The position numbers and the translations under genes were made by a program. Shown here in pieces: positions 1 to 6,957 of a DNA stretch of 27,222 nt. This DNA comes from Hodarchaeum sp048939265 (lineage in GTDB: Archaea; Asgardarchaeota; Heimdallarchaeia; Hodarchaeales; Hodarchaeaceae). Below the pieces are notes generated by a model. That model did not search any database, was not told where the DNA came from, and saw only the letters and a list, made by a program, of their open reading frames with translations. The number at the start of each line of letters is the position of its first letter. Position 1 is the first letter of the stretch. The stretch is taken from assembly GCA_048939265.1 (NCBI GenBank), contig JBHLPQ010000028.1:1-27222 (forward strand). Direction: 5' to 3'.

Positions 1-731
1 ACATCGCTAATGGATCAAACTCGGAGGATAACGAACAAGTAGCCGACCCTTTCATGATTCCTTTAATTACTCCTTCTGAAATAGATAATAAATCAAAGCT
101 TATATCCAAATCCAGAGTAATAGAGATAATAGATTTTGATCCAGACATTTACAATGGAATAAGGTCACTCAATCCTCAAGCACCAATACTAGTAAGGATT
201 CCATTCAAGCGGGGTATTGAAGAGCAAACAGTAGAACTCGTTCAAGAGGGGGTGGATGGTCTTCATTTATATGCTAATTATCATGGATTAGAGTTTGAAA
301 AAAATAATCCAAGATTTGTAAAGGATCTGATTAAAACAGTTCATACAACATTAATAAGAGAAGGGTTACGTGATGAAGTCACAATCATTACTAGTGGTGG
401 TATCATCCTTGCTGAACATGTTCCCAAAGCGATTATATGCGGTGCAGATTTAGTTGCAATTGATACTGTGTCATTAGTTGCGTTGCAGTGCACGTTTGAA
501 GGTGAATGTATTTCCTCTGAGAATGGAAGAATCTCTAAAGATAAATTTTCAAAAAAATGGGGTTCTCAGCGATTAATGAATCTATTTGCTTCATGGCATG
601 ACCAATTAATTGAAATATTGAGTGCAATGGGAATGCGTGATGTGCGAAGATTACGAGGAGACATTGGGAGAGCTATGTTTAACGAGGATTTAGAAAAGGA
701 GGCGTTTGGTGATATTGCCAAGAGCTATTGA
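1..731 (+). CDS. Glutamate synthase FMN-domain-like protein, degenerate Fe-S motif (5' partial)
   Basis: The frame is open from the left window edge (codons from position 3) through the ATG at 54 to TGA 729-731, so that ATG is probably internal and the true start lies outside the window. The visible part matches the C-terminal half of the FMN-binding TIM barrel of glutamate synthase: a strand ending in TSGGI near residue 115 (counted from ATG 54), an ICGADLVAIDT segment, then the tail WGSQRLMNLFASWHDQLIEI and RRLRGD that also ends the next gene. Where the next protein has a four-cysteine motif, this one keeps only C146 and C152; the third cluster ligand is absent. It overlaps the next gene by about 23 bases, which indicates translational coupling. 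It is probably a structural or regulatory paralogue of the catalytic subunit. The family call is firm; activity is doubtful. Confidence 0.8.
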   Translation, partial: IANGSNSEDNEQVADPFMIPLITPSEIDNKSKLISKSRVIEIIDFDPDIYNGIRSLNPQAPILVRIPFKRGIEEQTVELVQEGVDGLHLYANYHGLEFEKNNPRFVKDLIKTVHTTLIREGLRDEVTIITSGGIILAEHVPKAIICGADLVAIDTVSLVALQCTFEGECISSENGRISKDKFSKKWGSQRLMNLFASWHDQLIEILSAMGMRDVRRLRGDIGRAMFNEDLEKEAFGDIAKSY

Positions 732-2001
732 CCTAATTATCAACAAACACGCTATGAACATTGCCAAGGGACTACAAGTTCTAGCATCGCTGAAATATGG
801 GATTCCAGGAGCTTTAGGCGACAAACGTTGGACAGCTGATTTAATTTTAGCAACCTATGAACAGGCACAGACTGGTTGGCCTCCAAGATCAAGACTTGAA
901 TATAAGGTTGGAAGATCAGGAGGAGGGTTTGATTTACTTGATTTCAAAATGGATGATGTTCATACACAACAAGGTGATCCTGATATTGATCTTTCTATTC
1001 CATTAAACAAAAGGAAAGGCCCCAAAATTGTGATCTCAATACCAGTATATGGAGGAGGTATGTCCTTAGGATCCGTAAGTCAAAACTTCATGTTATCACG
1101 AGCAATTGCTGCTAAGCATATAAATACGTTTACGTGCACGGGAGAAGGGGGATATCCCCCTGTACTGGTACCTTATAAAGACCATGTTATCACTCAGGTA
1201 GCCACGGGATTATTTGGTGTCCGAGAAGAAACAATTCAGTATGCTCGAATAGTAGAGTTCAAGTATGCTCAAGGGGCAAAACCAGGTTTAGGTGGACACT
1301 TACTGGCAGATAAAGTAACTTCTATGGTAGCTAAGATGAGGGAATCAGTGCCTTTTACGACACTATATTCACCATTCCCCTTTCATTCCGTATATTCTGT
1401 TGAGGATCATAAAAAGCATGTGGACTGGATAAAGAGTGTGAATCCCAAAGCATTAGTATCTGTTAAAGTATCTACCCCGAAAGATATCGATATGGTAGCT
1501 ATAGGTAGTTATTATGCAGGGGCAAATATTTTTCACATCGATGGAGCTTATGGGGGTACAGGAGCTGCTCCAGAGATTGCGAAGAAAAATATTGCGATGC
1601 CAATTGAGTATGCAATTCCTAAAGTGCATAAATATCTCGAATCAGAAGGGGTTCGTGATAAAATAGTACTGATCGCAAGTGGAGGGATTAGAACAGCGTA
1701 TGATGTCGCTAAAGCGATAGCTTTGGGAGCTGATGGTTGTGTTATAGGTACAGCAGAAGCGATAGCTGTTGGTTGCACACATTGTGGAAACTGCGAGCGA
1801 GGAAGAGGATGTCAAATAGGAATCACAACAACTGATCCCGAACTGTCTTTACTCATTAATCCAGAATGGGGGGCTCAACGGATAATAAATCTATATCAAT
1901 CGTGGGCTATTCAATGGAGACAAATACTTGAAACTTTTGAACTTCGTTCAATTAGGGAGTTAAGAGGTAGAACTGATCTTTTAGTTTATCATGGTGCATG
2001 A
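709..2001 (+). CDS. gltB: Glutamate synthase, FMN-binding catalytic subunit (archaeal type)
   Basis: This is the synthase domain that makes glutamate from 2-oxoglutarate and ammonia delivered by the glutaminase domain, using FMN and an Fe-S cluster. Visible FMN-barrel motifs are TGEGGYPP (near residue 144), KPGLGGHLLADKV (191-203), IDGAYGGTGAAP (277-288) and ASGGIRT (323-329). Cysteines 356, 359, 362 and 368 (CTHCGNCERGRGC) occupy the cluster position, and IGITTTDP follows as in GltB proteins. At 430 residues it is a stand-alone domain, as in archaeal split enzymes, not the roughly 1500-residue bacterial chain. AAAAGGAGG (694-702) lies 6 bases before GTG 709 and 3 before TTG 706, so I prefer GTG. 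It overlaps both neighbours: 23 bases upstream, 11 bases downstream. No GltD-like reductase is visible in the window; the electron donor (NADPH or ferredoxin) is unknown. Confidence 0.9.
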   Translation: MILPRAIDLIINKHAMNIAKGLQVLASLKYGIPGALGDKRWTADLILATYEQAQTGWPPRSRLEYKVGRSGGGFDLLDFKMDDVHTQQGDPDIDLSIPLNKRKGPKIVISIPVYGGGMSLGSVSQNFMLSRAIAAKHINTFTCTGEGGYPPVLVPYKDHVITQVATGLFGVREETIQYARIVEFKYAQGAKPGLGGHLLADKVTSMVAKMRESVPFTTLYSPFPFHSVYSVEDHKKHVDWIKSVNPKALVSVKVSTPKDIDMVAIGSYYAGANIFHIDGAYGGTGAAPEIAKKNIAMPIEYAIPKVHKYLESEGVRDKIVLIASGGIRTAYDVAKAIALGADGCVIGTAEAIAVGCTHCGNCERGRGCQIGITTTDPELSLLINPEWGAQRIINLYQSWAIQWRQILETFELRSIRELRGRTDLLVYHGA

Positions 2002-4510
2002 AATGAACACAGTAGAACGTATTATTAAGTCTCGAAGCCATTTGGTAAAAGGATTGCACATAAAAGAGAAAGAAGTTGGAGAAGGTGGTTGTGGGGTAAT
2101 TGGAGCAGCATGTTCAGTTCCTTTAGAAGGGTGGCATTTCTTAGAATCTCTTATTCAGATGAAAAATCGTGGAAACGGGAAAGGAGGTGGAATTGCTGTT
2201 TTGGGTCTTTCTTCAGAACAATTAGGAGTTGCACAGCATATTTTAGAGGATTCTTACATTATTCAAATTGCATTCCTTGACTCAAGTTGTTTTGAGGATG
2301 TGACAAATGAGTTTATCAGACCAAATTTTGATGTGTATGCTGAAGATTGGGTAGAGACAATAGAGAATTATCAGGACATTGGCCTAGAAGTAGAACCACC
2401 AAGGGTATATAGGTATTTTTGTAGAGTAAAAGGGGAAATTCTCAATGAGTTCATGAAAAAGAATCACTTTGAGCTTTCTCCAAATGAAGCGGAGGATGAG
2501 TTTGTATATCAAAATACTTATGCTTTAAACAGAAAGTATTATGCATCTTTAGGTGAAAAAAGAGCTTTTGTACTATCCCATGGAAAAAATTTATTGGTTT
2601 TCAAATTAGTTGGTTATGGTCATCAAGTAATCGAATACTATAAGCTGGAAGCATTATCTGCTCATATATGGATAGGACACCACCGTTACCCCACAAAAGG
2701 AACGGTTTGGCATCCTGGAGGTGCACATCCATTTATTGGTTTACATGAAGCTCTGGTCCATAATGGTGATTTTTCAAACTATCATTCAGTATCTGAATAC
2801 CTAGCACAACGAAACATCTTCTCTTTATTTTTGACTGACACAGAAGTAGCAGTTTATCTTTTTGACTTATGGAGTAGGATTTACAAGTACCCGCTTGAAT
2901 TCTTACTTGAAGCGTTGGCACCAACAACAGAACGAGACTTTTTACTGTTAAGTAAAACAAAACAGGAAATCTATCGTGAACTACAAATAGCTCACATTCA
3001 TGGATCCCCTGACGGACCCTGGTTCTTCATTGTGGGGCGATCAAAGCCTATAAATGACTCTATTGAGCTTATAGGGATTACAGATACCTCAATGCTTAGA
3101 CCACAAGTTTTTGCTCTTCAATATAGAGAGGAAAGAATAGGATTAATCGCTTCAGAGCGGCAAGTAATCGATGCGTTTCTACGTAGTCTAGCAGATGCAG
3201 ATTCCCGTTTTGCTGCAAAAGCAGACCATTACTGGAATGCACGAGGCGGGAGTTACACTGATGGTGGTGCTTTCATTTTCACTGTGAATCTTGGTAAAGA
3301 TAGAAAGACAATGTATTGTACAGATAAGTTTGGTAATCCAATACATGTGGAAAAGAATACACTAGTAAAGGAATCATTTCAGGAAGTGTTCACAAGAATT
3401 TTTGATTATATTCCCATGACTATCTCATCTATTAATCCAGGAGTTGCTTCATTTTCACAGCTATGTGAAAAATTGTTGAAACAAGCTCAACAGTCTATCG
3501 AAGCAAGTAGAAACGCTGTGGAAGTACTCACAGCTTCACTCGATCGATTACATCTTACACCTTATTCGAAGGATGGCTGGGTTCGAGCCAATATTGAGGA
3601 AACACTTTGGAAAATCTTTAGGGGAATCCCATTAATAACTGAATCGATTGAAACACCCTGGGTGAGTATTGATTGGGAAACAAAAGACGCCCTGCGGGCT
3701 CCCTATTCTCATGAGAAAGCGTTGATAATGGATGTATCAAAATTTTCCCCTGAAGGAGAAAACTCTGCAGCCAGACTGATTGTCAATGCTTATAAACTTG
3801 GTTGGAAGCATATGTATACATTCGACTGGAGAGGACAGAGATTCTGTGGATGTGGATTAGGTTCAAACTCTTTCGATCTTAGAATTGATGTGTACGGAAA
3901 TCCCGGAGACTACCTTGGATCTGGCCTTGATGGGGCTGAAATTTTTGTGCATGCCTCAGCTCAAGACCAAGTTGCTCAGATTATGAAAAATGGAAAACTC
4001 GTGATCTATGGAGACGTGGGCCAAACTTTCATGTATGGTGCCAAAGGAGGAGAAGCATATGTACTTGGCAATGCTGCAGGAAGACCATTGATTAATGCGG
4101 TCGGAAAACCGCGAGTAGTAATCAATGGTACTTGTTTGGATTATCTCGCAGAATCTTTCATGGCTGGAGACCCCCTGAAAGGAGGTGGATTCATTATACT
4201 TAATGGTATAGAATTTAATGATAAGGGTGAACAAACACCACTAATAACACCATACCCTGGGGGCAATCTTTTCTCATTGGCTTCTGGAGGAGCTATTTAC
4301 ATTCAAGATCCTCTTAAAAAAGTAGAAACAAGTCAATTGAATGGTGGACAATTCAGTCCCCTACAATCTAAAGATTGGGAACTTATCCAGCCTTATATAC
4401 AAGAGAACGAACATTTATTCGGGTTTAGTTCTATGTTTGCTAAAAAGCAACAGAATCTGTTTGAATACTATCGTAAGGTTGAGCCCATAAGTTTGATGGT
4501 TTTAACTTAG
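1991..4510 (+). CDS. Glutamate synthase glutaminase (class II GATase) fused to GXGXG domain
   Basis: The N-terminal part is a class II glutamine amidotransferase that releases ammonia from glutamine. Cys34 in GGCGVIG would become the N-terminal nucleophile after removal of a 33-residue propeptide, as in GltB. GHHRYPTKG (229-237), AHPF (245-248) and HNGD (257-260) are the glutamine-binding motifs. The C-terminal third (about 605-785) is the GXGXG beta-helix of glutamate synthase, with glycine-spaced turns such as YGDVGQTFMYGAKGG and LGNAAGRPL. Residues about 450-600 are mostly helical and unassigned; in bacterial GltB the FMN barrel lies between these two ends, and here it is a separate protein. 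ATG 1991 overlaps the previous stop; ATG 2003 is an alternative. At 839 residues it looks intact. The three genes presumably form one complex. Confidence 0.88.
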   Translation: MVHEMNTVERIIKSRSHLVKGLHIKEKEVGEGGCGVIGAACSVPLEGWHFLESLIQMKNRGNGKGGGIAVLGLSSEQLGVAQHILEDSYIIQIAFLDSSCFEDVTNEFIRPNFDVYAEDWVETIENYQDIGLEVEPPRVYRYFCRVKGEILNEFMKKNHFELSPNEAEDEFVYQNTYALNRKYYASLGEKRAFVLSHGKNLLVFKLVGYGHQVIEYYKLEALSAHIWIGHHRYPTKGTVWHPGGAHPFIGLHEALVHNGDFSNYHSVSEYLAQRNIFSLFLTDTEVAVYLFDLWSRIYKYPLEFLLEALAPTTERDFLLLSKTKQEIYRELQIAHIHGSPDGPWFFIVGRSKPINDSIELIGITDTSMLRPQVFALQYREERIGLIASERQVIDAFLRSLADADSRFAAKADHYWNARGGSYTDGGAFIFTVNLGKDRKTMYCTDKFGNPIHVEKNTLVKESFQEVFTRIFDYIPMTISSINPGVASFSQLCEKLLKQAQQSIEASRNAVEVLTASLDRLHLTPYSKDGWVRANIEETLWKIFRGIPLITESIETPWVSIDWETKDALRAPYSHEKALIMDVSKFSPEGENSAARLIVNAYKLGWKHMYTFDWRGQRFCGCGLGSNSFDLRIDVYGNPGDYLGSGLDGAEIFVHASAQDQVAQIMKNGKLVIYGDVGQTFMYGAKGGEAYVLGNAAGRPLINAVGKPRVVINGTCLDYLAESFMAGDPLKGGGFIILNGIEFNDKGEQTPLITPYPGGNLFSLASGGAIYIQDPLKKVETSQLNGGQFSPLQSKDWELIQPYIQENEHLFGFSSMFAKKQQNLFEYYRKVEPISLMVLT

Positions 4511-4604
4511 TGAAATCTTGATTCTAACAATTTACTTAGTTATCCAAGAATTTCTCAGACATTTACCCAATAGAGATTATTATTGGAGGCAAATTCATAT
4601 AATC

Positions 4605-4613
4605 TTTTTTTTT
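4605..4613 (+). terminator. T9 tract, possible archaeal terminator of the glutamate synthase operon
   Basis: An uninterrupted run of nine T lies about 95 bases after the stop of the last operon gene, in an AT-rich spacer without a clear hairpin. Archaeal RNA polymerase can terminate at T-rich tracts without a stem-loop. The link to this operon is inferred from position only. Confidence 0.3.
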
Positions 4614-4673
4614 CATTTAAACAAATTACTGTTAATATCCATCTAATAATCAGAGAAAGGTGTGAATCCCTGT

Positions 4674-5153
4674 TTGATAATTAGAGATTACAATGAGGCG
4701 GATAAAGACCAAATTCTGCAGTTACACGATGAGTTTATGCAGGAATTCTTTCCTGAATTTCTCTCAGAAGATCCCCTTGGAGAGGAAGAGAGTTATGCTT
4801 ACTTTATTCATCAACCAGGAAAGTTTTGGGTCGTGAAAGATAGAGAAGTAATTGTGGGTTTCATTGGAGTCCAACTCCAAACAAATAAACGGGCAGATTT
4901 AATTCAACTTCGAGTAAGAAAAAGTCATAGAAGAAGGGGAATCGGTACATTATTGGTTGAGAAGGTTGAAGAATATGCTCTCTCTCGTGGGAAGGAAAGG
5001 ATGATTCTTCATACAGCTGAACGCTTGGTTAATGCACGAAAATTATACGAGAAGTCTGAATATATCTTAGAGAGTTCCACAAGAACTTCTCCTCCCCATG
5101 TATTCACCGTAATGACTTATAAGAAGGATTTGTTGTCAGAGAAGGAAAAATGA
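4674..5153 (+). CDS. GNAT family N-acetyltransferase
   Basis: This is a GCN5-related acetyltransferase that would transfer acetyl from acetyl-CoA to an amine. The substrate cannot be read from the sequence. The N-terminus IIRDYNEADKDQILQLH is the usual first strand and helix, VIVGFIGVQ is the beta4 strand, and LRVRKSHRRRGIGTLLVEKV contains the acetyl-CoA pyrophosphate loop (RRRGIG). NARKLYEKSEY matches the final conserved helix. Two starts are possible: GTG 4662, which overlaps the best ribosome-binding match (AAAGGTG, 4656-4662), and TTG 4674, 11 bases after it. TTG 4674 gives the compact start seen in many GNAT proteins, so I chose it (159 residues). The gene stands alone between two spacers. 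Confidence 0.82.
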   Translation: MIIRDYNEADKDQILQLHDEFMQEFFPEFLSEDPLGEEESYAYFIHQPGKFWVVKDREVIVGFIGVQLQTNKRADLIQLRVRKSHRRRGIGTLLVEKVEEYALSRGKERMILHTAERLVNARKLYEKSEYILESSTRTSPPHVFTVMTYKKDLLSEKEK

Positions 5154-5359
5154 CGTGTTTTATAGTAGGTTATACTTGAACACTTCTTGTCTAATTCATT
5201 TCTTCTTCTTTCCCTATTTATTATTGTGGATGAAAATTGAATGGTTACAATTTGATCAATAATTCGAAATTTTTGGAAAAGAATATAAAAAGAGTAATGT
5301 GTAAAGAGTAACGATTGAAGAAACATCTTTCCAAAAGAGGAATTCTTATTAAGAACATC

Positions 5360-5371
5360 TTTTTAAGAAAA
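5360..5371 (+). promoter_or_regulatory. TATA-like box upstream of hepT
   Basis: TTTTTAAGAAAA lies with its TTTTTAAG centre about 26-27 bases before the GTG at 5390, the usual archaeal TATA-to-start distance. This suggests a leaderless or near-leaderless transcript, consistent with the absence of a good ribosome-binding site. The same 12-mer occurs at 22217-22228. Confidence 0.35.
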
Positions 5372-5389
5372 TACAACTAATTTCTTTGA

Positions 5390-5848
5390 GTGGACTTAAT
5401 GGTTGAAAATTCATTGAAATTCAATGTCGATCTGATAATAACAAGAACCAAGGAAATTCAGGTGGGGTTAGAAAAAATAACAAATTATGTTAAAATAGAT
5501 GTGAATGATTTTCTTAAAAACGAAGAACGAATAGCTGCTGTTAAGTATGAATTAATTGTGGTAATTGAAGCAGCTTCAATATTATGTAACCACATAACCA
5601 TGAGGGTTGGTAATCGCGTACCTGATACATATAGTGATTGTTATACTGTATTAAAAGAATCAAATGTGATCTCTGCTGATTTAGCAGATCGACTTAAAAA
5701 AATGGCTCAATTCAGGAATCTTCTAGTCCATCGTTATGATATAATAGATGATAGAAGAGTATATTCCACCATTAAAAGGGATTTAAATGATCTGAATCTA
5801 TTTATTGGTGAAATTAAGGCATTCTTAGAAAAACAGGATGTTATTTAG
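5390..5848 (+). CDS. hepT: HepT-like HEPN toxin (DUF86)
   Basis: This is a small helical HEPN protein of 152 residues. R109-N-L-L-V-H114-R-Y116 is the RX4HXY motif of HepT toxins, which act as RNases. In characterised pairs the partner MntA adenylylates the tyrosine of this motif to silence the toxin, and that tyrosine is present here. The preceding KMAQF helix also fits the family. GTG 5390 and ATG 5399 are both possible starts; neither has a clear ribosome-binding site, and a TATA-like box sits 26-27 bases before GTG. It ends with TAG 5846-5848, directly followed in the same frame by the MntA-like coding region, so the two form a HEPN/MNT module. The family call rests on the motif, the size and the neighbour. 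Confidence 0.87.
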   Translation: MDLMVENSLKFNVDLIITRTKEIQVGLEKITNYVKIDVNDFLKNEERIAAVKYELIVVIEAASILCNHITMRVGNRVPDTYSDCYTVLKESNVISADLADRLKKMAQFRNLLVHRYDIIDDRRVYSTIKRDLNDLNLFIGEIKAFLEKQDVI

Positions 5849-6229
5849 ATAGAAACTATAAAGAAAAGAATTATAGAGGCAATTGAAAAAGAAAAGCATG
5901 TTATCTTTGCATTTCTCCACGGTAGTTCTTTAGAATACGATAAGTTCCATGATATTGATATTGCTCTTTTCATTCAAGGTGCTATCACCGAGTCAGTAAG
6001 AGATAAATATGAAATAGAACTATCAGTAGAGCTTGAAGAAACAATAGGCAGTAAAGTAGATATTACAATATTAAATGATGCTAAATTGGGTTTTCAATAT
6101 CAGGTTTTAAAAGGAGAATTACTATTTTGTAAAGATTATGAAATCTACTATGAATTTGGAGAAAGAGTCTTACGGTATTATTTTGATTTTCAGCCATTAA
6201 CCAAGCAAATGCTCTCTGAAATTAAATAG
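5849..6229 (+). CDS. mntA: MntA-like minimal nucleotidyltransferase antitoxin, no canonical start codon
   Basis: The frame immediately after the hepT stop is open for 126 codons to TAG 6227-6229 and encodes a minimal nucleotidyltransferase. Residues counted from codon 5849: HGS at 24-26, D35-I-D37 and third carboxylate D71 (KVDITI), so the polymerase-beta-type triad is intact; the C-terminal VLRYYFDFQPL is also typical. The G-S to D-x-D spacing is slightly short (8 residues). Its expected role is to adenylylate and neutralise the HepT encoded just upstream. No ATG, GTG or TTG lies between the hepT stop and the catalytic motif; the first codon is ATA 5849-5851. Options are non-canonical AUA or AUU initiation, readthrough of the TAG giving a fusion, or a single-base error turning ATG into ATA. 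Confidence 0.8.
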   Translation: METIKKRIIEAIEKEKHVIFAFLHGSSLEYDKFHDIDIALFIQGAITESVRDKYEIELSVELEETIGSKVDITILNDAKLGFQYQVLKGELLFCKDYEIYYEFGERVLRYYFDFQPLTKQMLSEIK

Positions 6230-6298
6230 AAGAATAAGCTTATGCTTTCGTTCTTCACTAGTTATTTACAGTAGAATAGTAAGGAGAAAGAAATTAAA

Positions 6299-6820
6299 TT
6301 GGGGCTAGAAGTGCCAATTATAATCGGTATAATCTTAATTGTCCTTTTTATATCCATATTCTGGCCTGGTATTGTGGGAGCGCCTTGGGTTCCGACATCA
6401 ATGGGAATGGTCCATAAAATGTTAAAGTTGGCCAATATAGGACCAGATGATGTTGTCTATGACTTAGGGTGCGGTGATGGCCGAACTATTATCATTGCAG
6501 CCCGACACTATGGGGCCAGAGCTGTAGGGATTGAAATTGATCCACTGCGTTACCTGTGGTGTCAACTTTTAATCACAGTCATGAGATTACGGAGTCGTAT
6601 CAAGATCATCTATGGGAATTTCTTCTACAAGGATTTAAGCGAGGCTACCTTAGTCACCTGCTATCTACTTCAGGATACTAATGATAAACTGGTAAAGAAG
6701 CTTAAGCAAGAATTACGTCCTGGTACCAAGGTAGTTTCCAACTATTTCACCTTTTCAGAACTGCAGATGGTTAGTAAAGATGGCGAAGCCAGGTTTTACT
6801 TGGTTCCATCAGGGAGCTGA
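6299..6820 (+). CDS. Membrane-anchored class I SAM methyltransferase, FAM173/ATPSCKMT-like
   Basis: The N-terminus (about 5-24, PIIIGIILIVLFISIFW) is one membrane span. It is followed by APWVP and a Rossmann methyltransferase: VVYDLGCGDGRT is motif I and AVGIEIDP is the acidic end of strand 2. The order span, (W/Y)VP, DxGxGDGR, AVGxExxP, FxxxDL and KLxxEL closely follows the FAM173 family. In eukaryotes this family includes lysine methyltransferases of mitochondrial proteins such as the ATP synthase c subunit. Prokaryotic members exist and their substrates are mostly unknown, so the target here is not assigned. TTG 6299 lies 12 bases after AAGGAG (6281-6286); GTG 6311 is an alternative. At 173 residues the length fits the family. 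Confidence 0.75.
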   Translation: MGLEVPIIIGIILIVLFISIFWPGIVGAPWVPTSMGMVHKMLKLANIGPDDVVYDLGCGDGRTIIIAARHYGARAVGIEIDPLRYLWCQLLITVMRLRSRIKIIYGNFFYKDLSEATLVTCYLLQDTNDKLVKKLKQELRPGTKVVSNYFTFSELQMVSKDGEARFYLVPSGS

Positions 6821-6913
6821 TTGAGCAAACACAATTTCAATTATACCCATTATTATTCCCATTCCCACAAGAATACCCTCGCATACTAACGTTTTGGATT
6901 TATCTTTCCTCAC
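6809..6913 (-). CDS. Possible small hydrophobic protein (34 aa)
   Basis: A GTG-initiated minus-strand frame fills the gap between two convergent genes and overlaps the last bases of the upstream methyltransferase gene. AAGGA precedes the GTG by a few bases. The product has a charged N-terminus (MRKDKSK) followed by a glycine-rich hydrophobic stretch (ILVGMGIIMGIIEIVFA), so it would be a single-span membrane peptide. It lies downstream of, and in the same direction as, the zinc-finger methyltransferase gene. Evidence is limited to frame, start signal and hydrophobicity; chance is a real alternative. Confidence 0.28.
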   Translation of the reverse strand: MRKDKSKTLVCEGILVGMGIIMGIIEIVFAQSAP

Positions 6914-6957
6914 TTTTCCTTATTGAATGATAATGAATTTTAAAAGAATAGGGGTCT

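Noticed and set aside
54..731. ATG 54 as the true start of the first gene
   Set aside because: The same frame is open back to the window edge, and the product from ATG 54 lacks the first half of the FMN barrel, so the gene is more likely cut by the window.
5117..5326. Minus-strand 69-residue frame in the spacer before hepT
   Set aside because: It has low complexity (rich in F, S, R), no recognisable domain and no start signal, and overlaps the end of the acetyltransferase gene. It is best explained as chance in AT-rich DNA.
5846..5848. TAG as a pyrrolysine codon joining HepT and MntA
   Set aside because: TAG also ends the glutaminase-GXGXG gene, uvrA, the MntA frame and the acyl-CoA synthetase gene at sensible C-termini, and no pyl genes are visible. 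Readthrough remains possible but needs other evidence.
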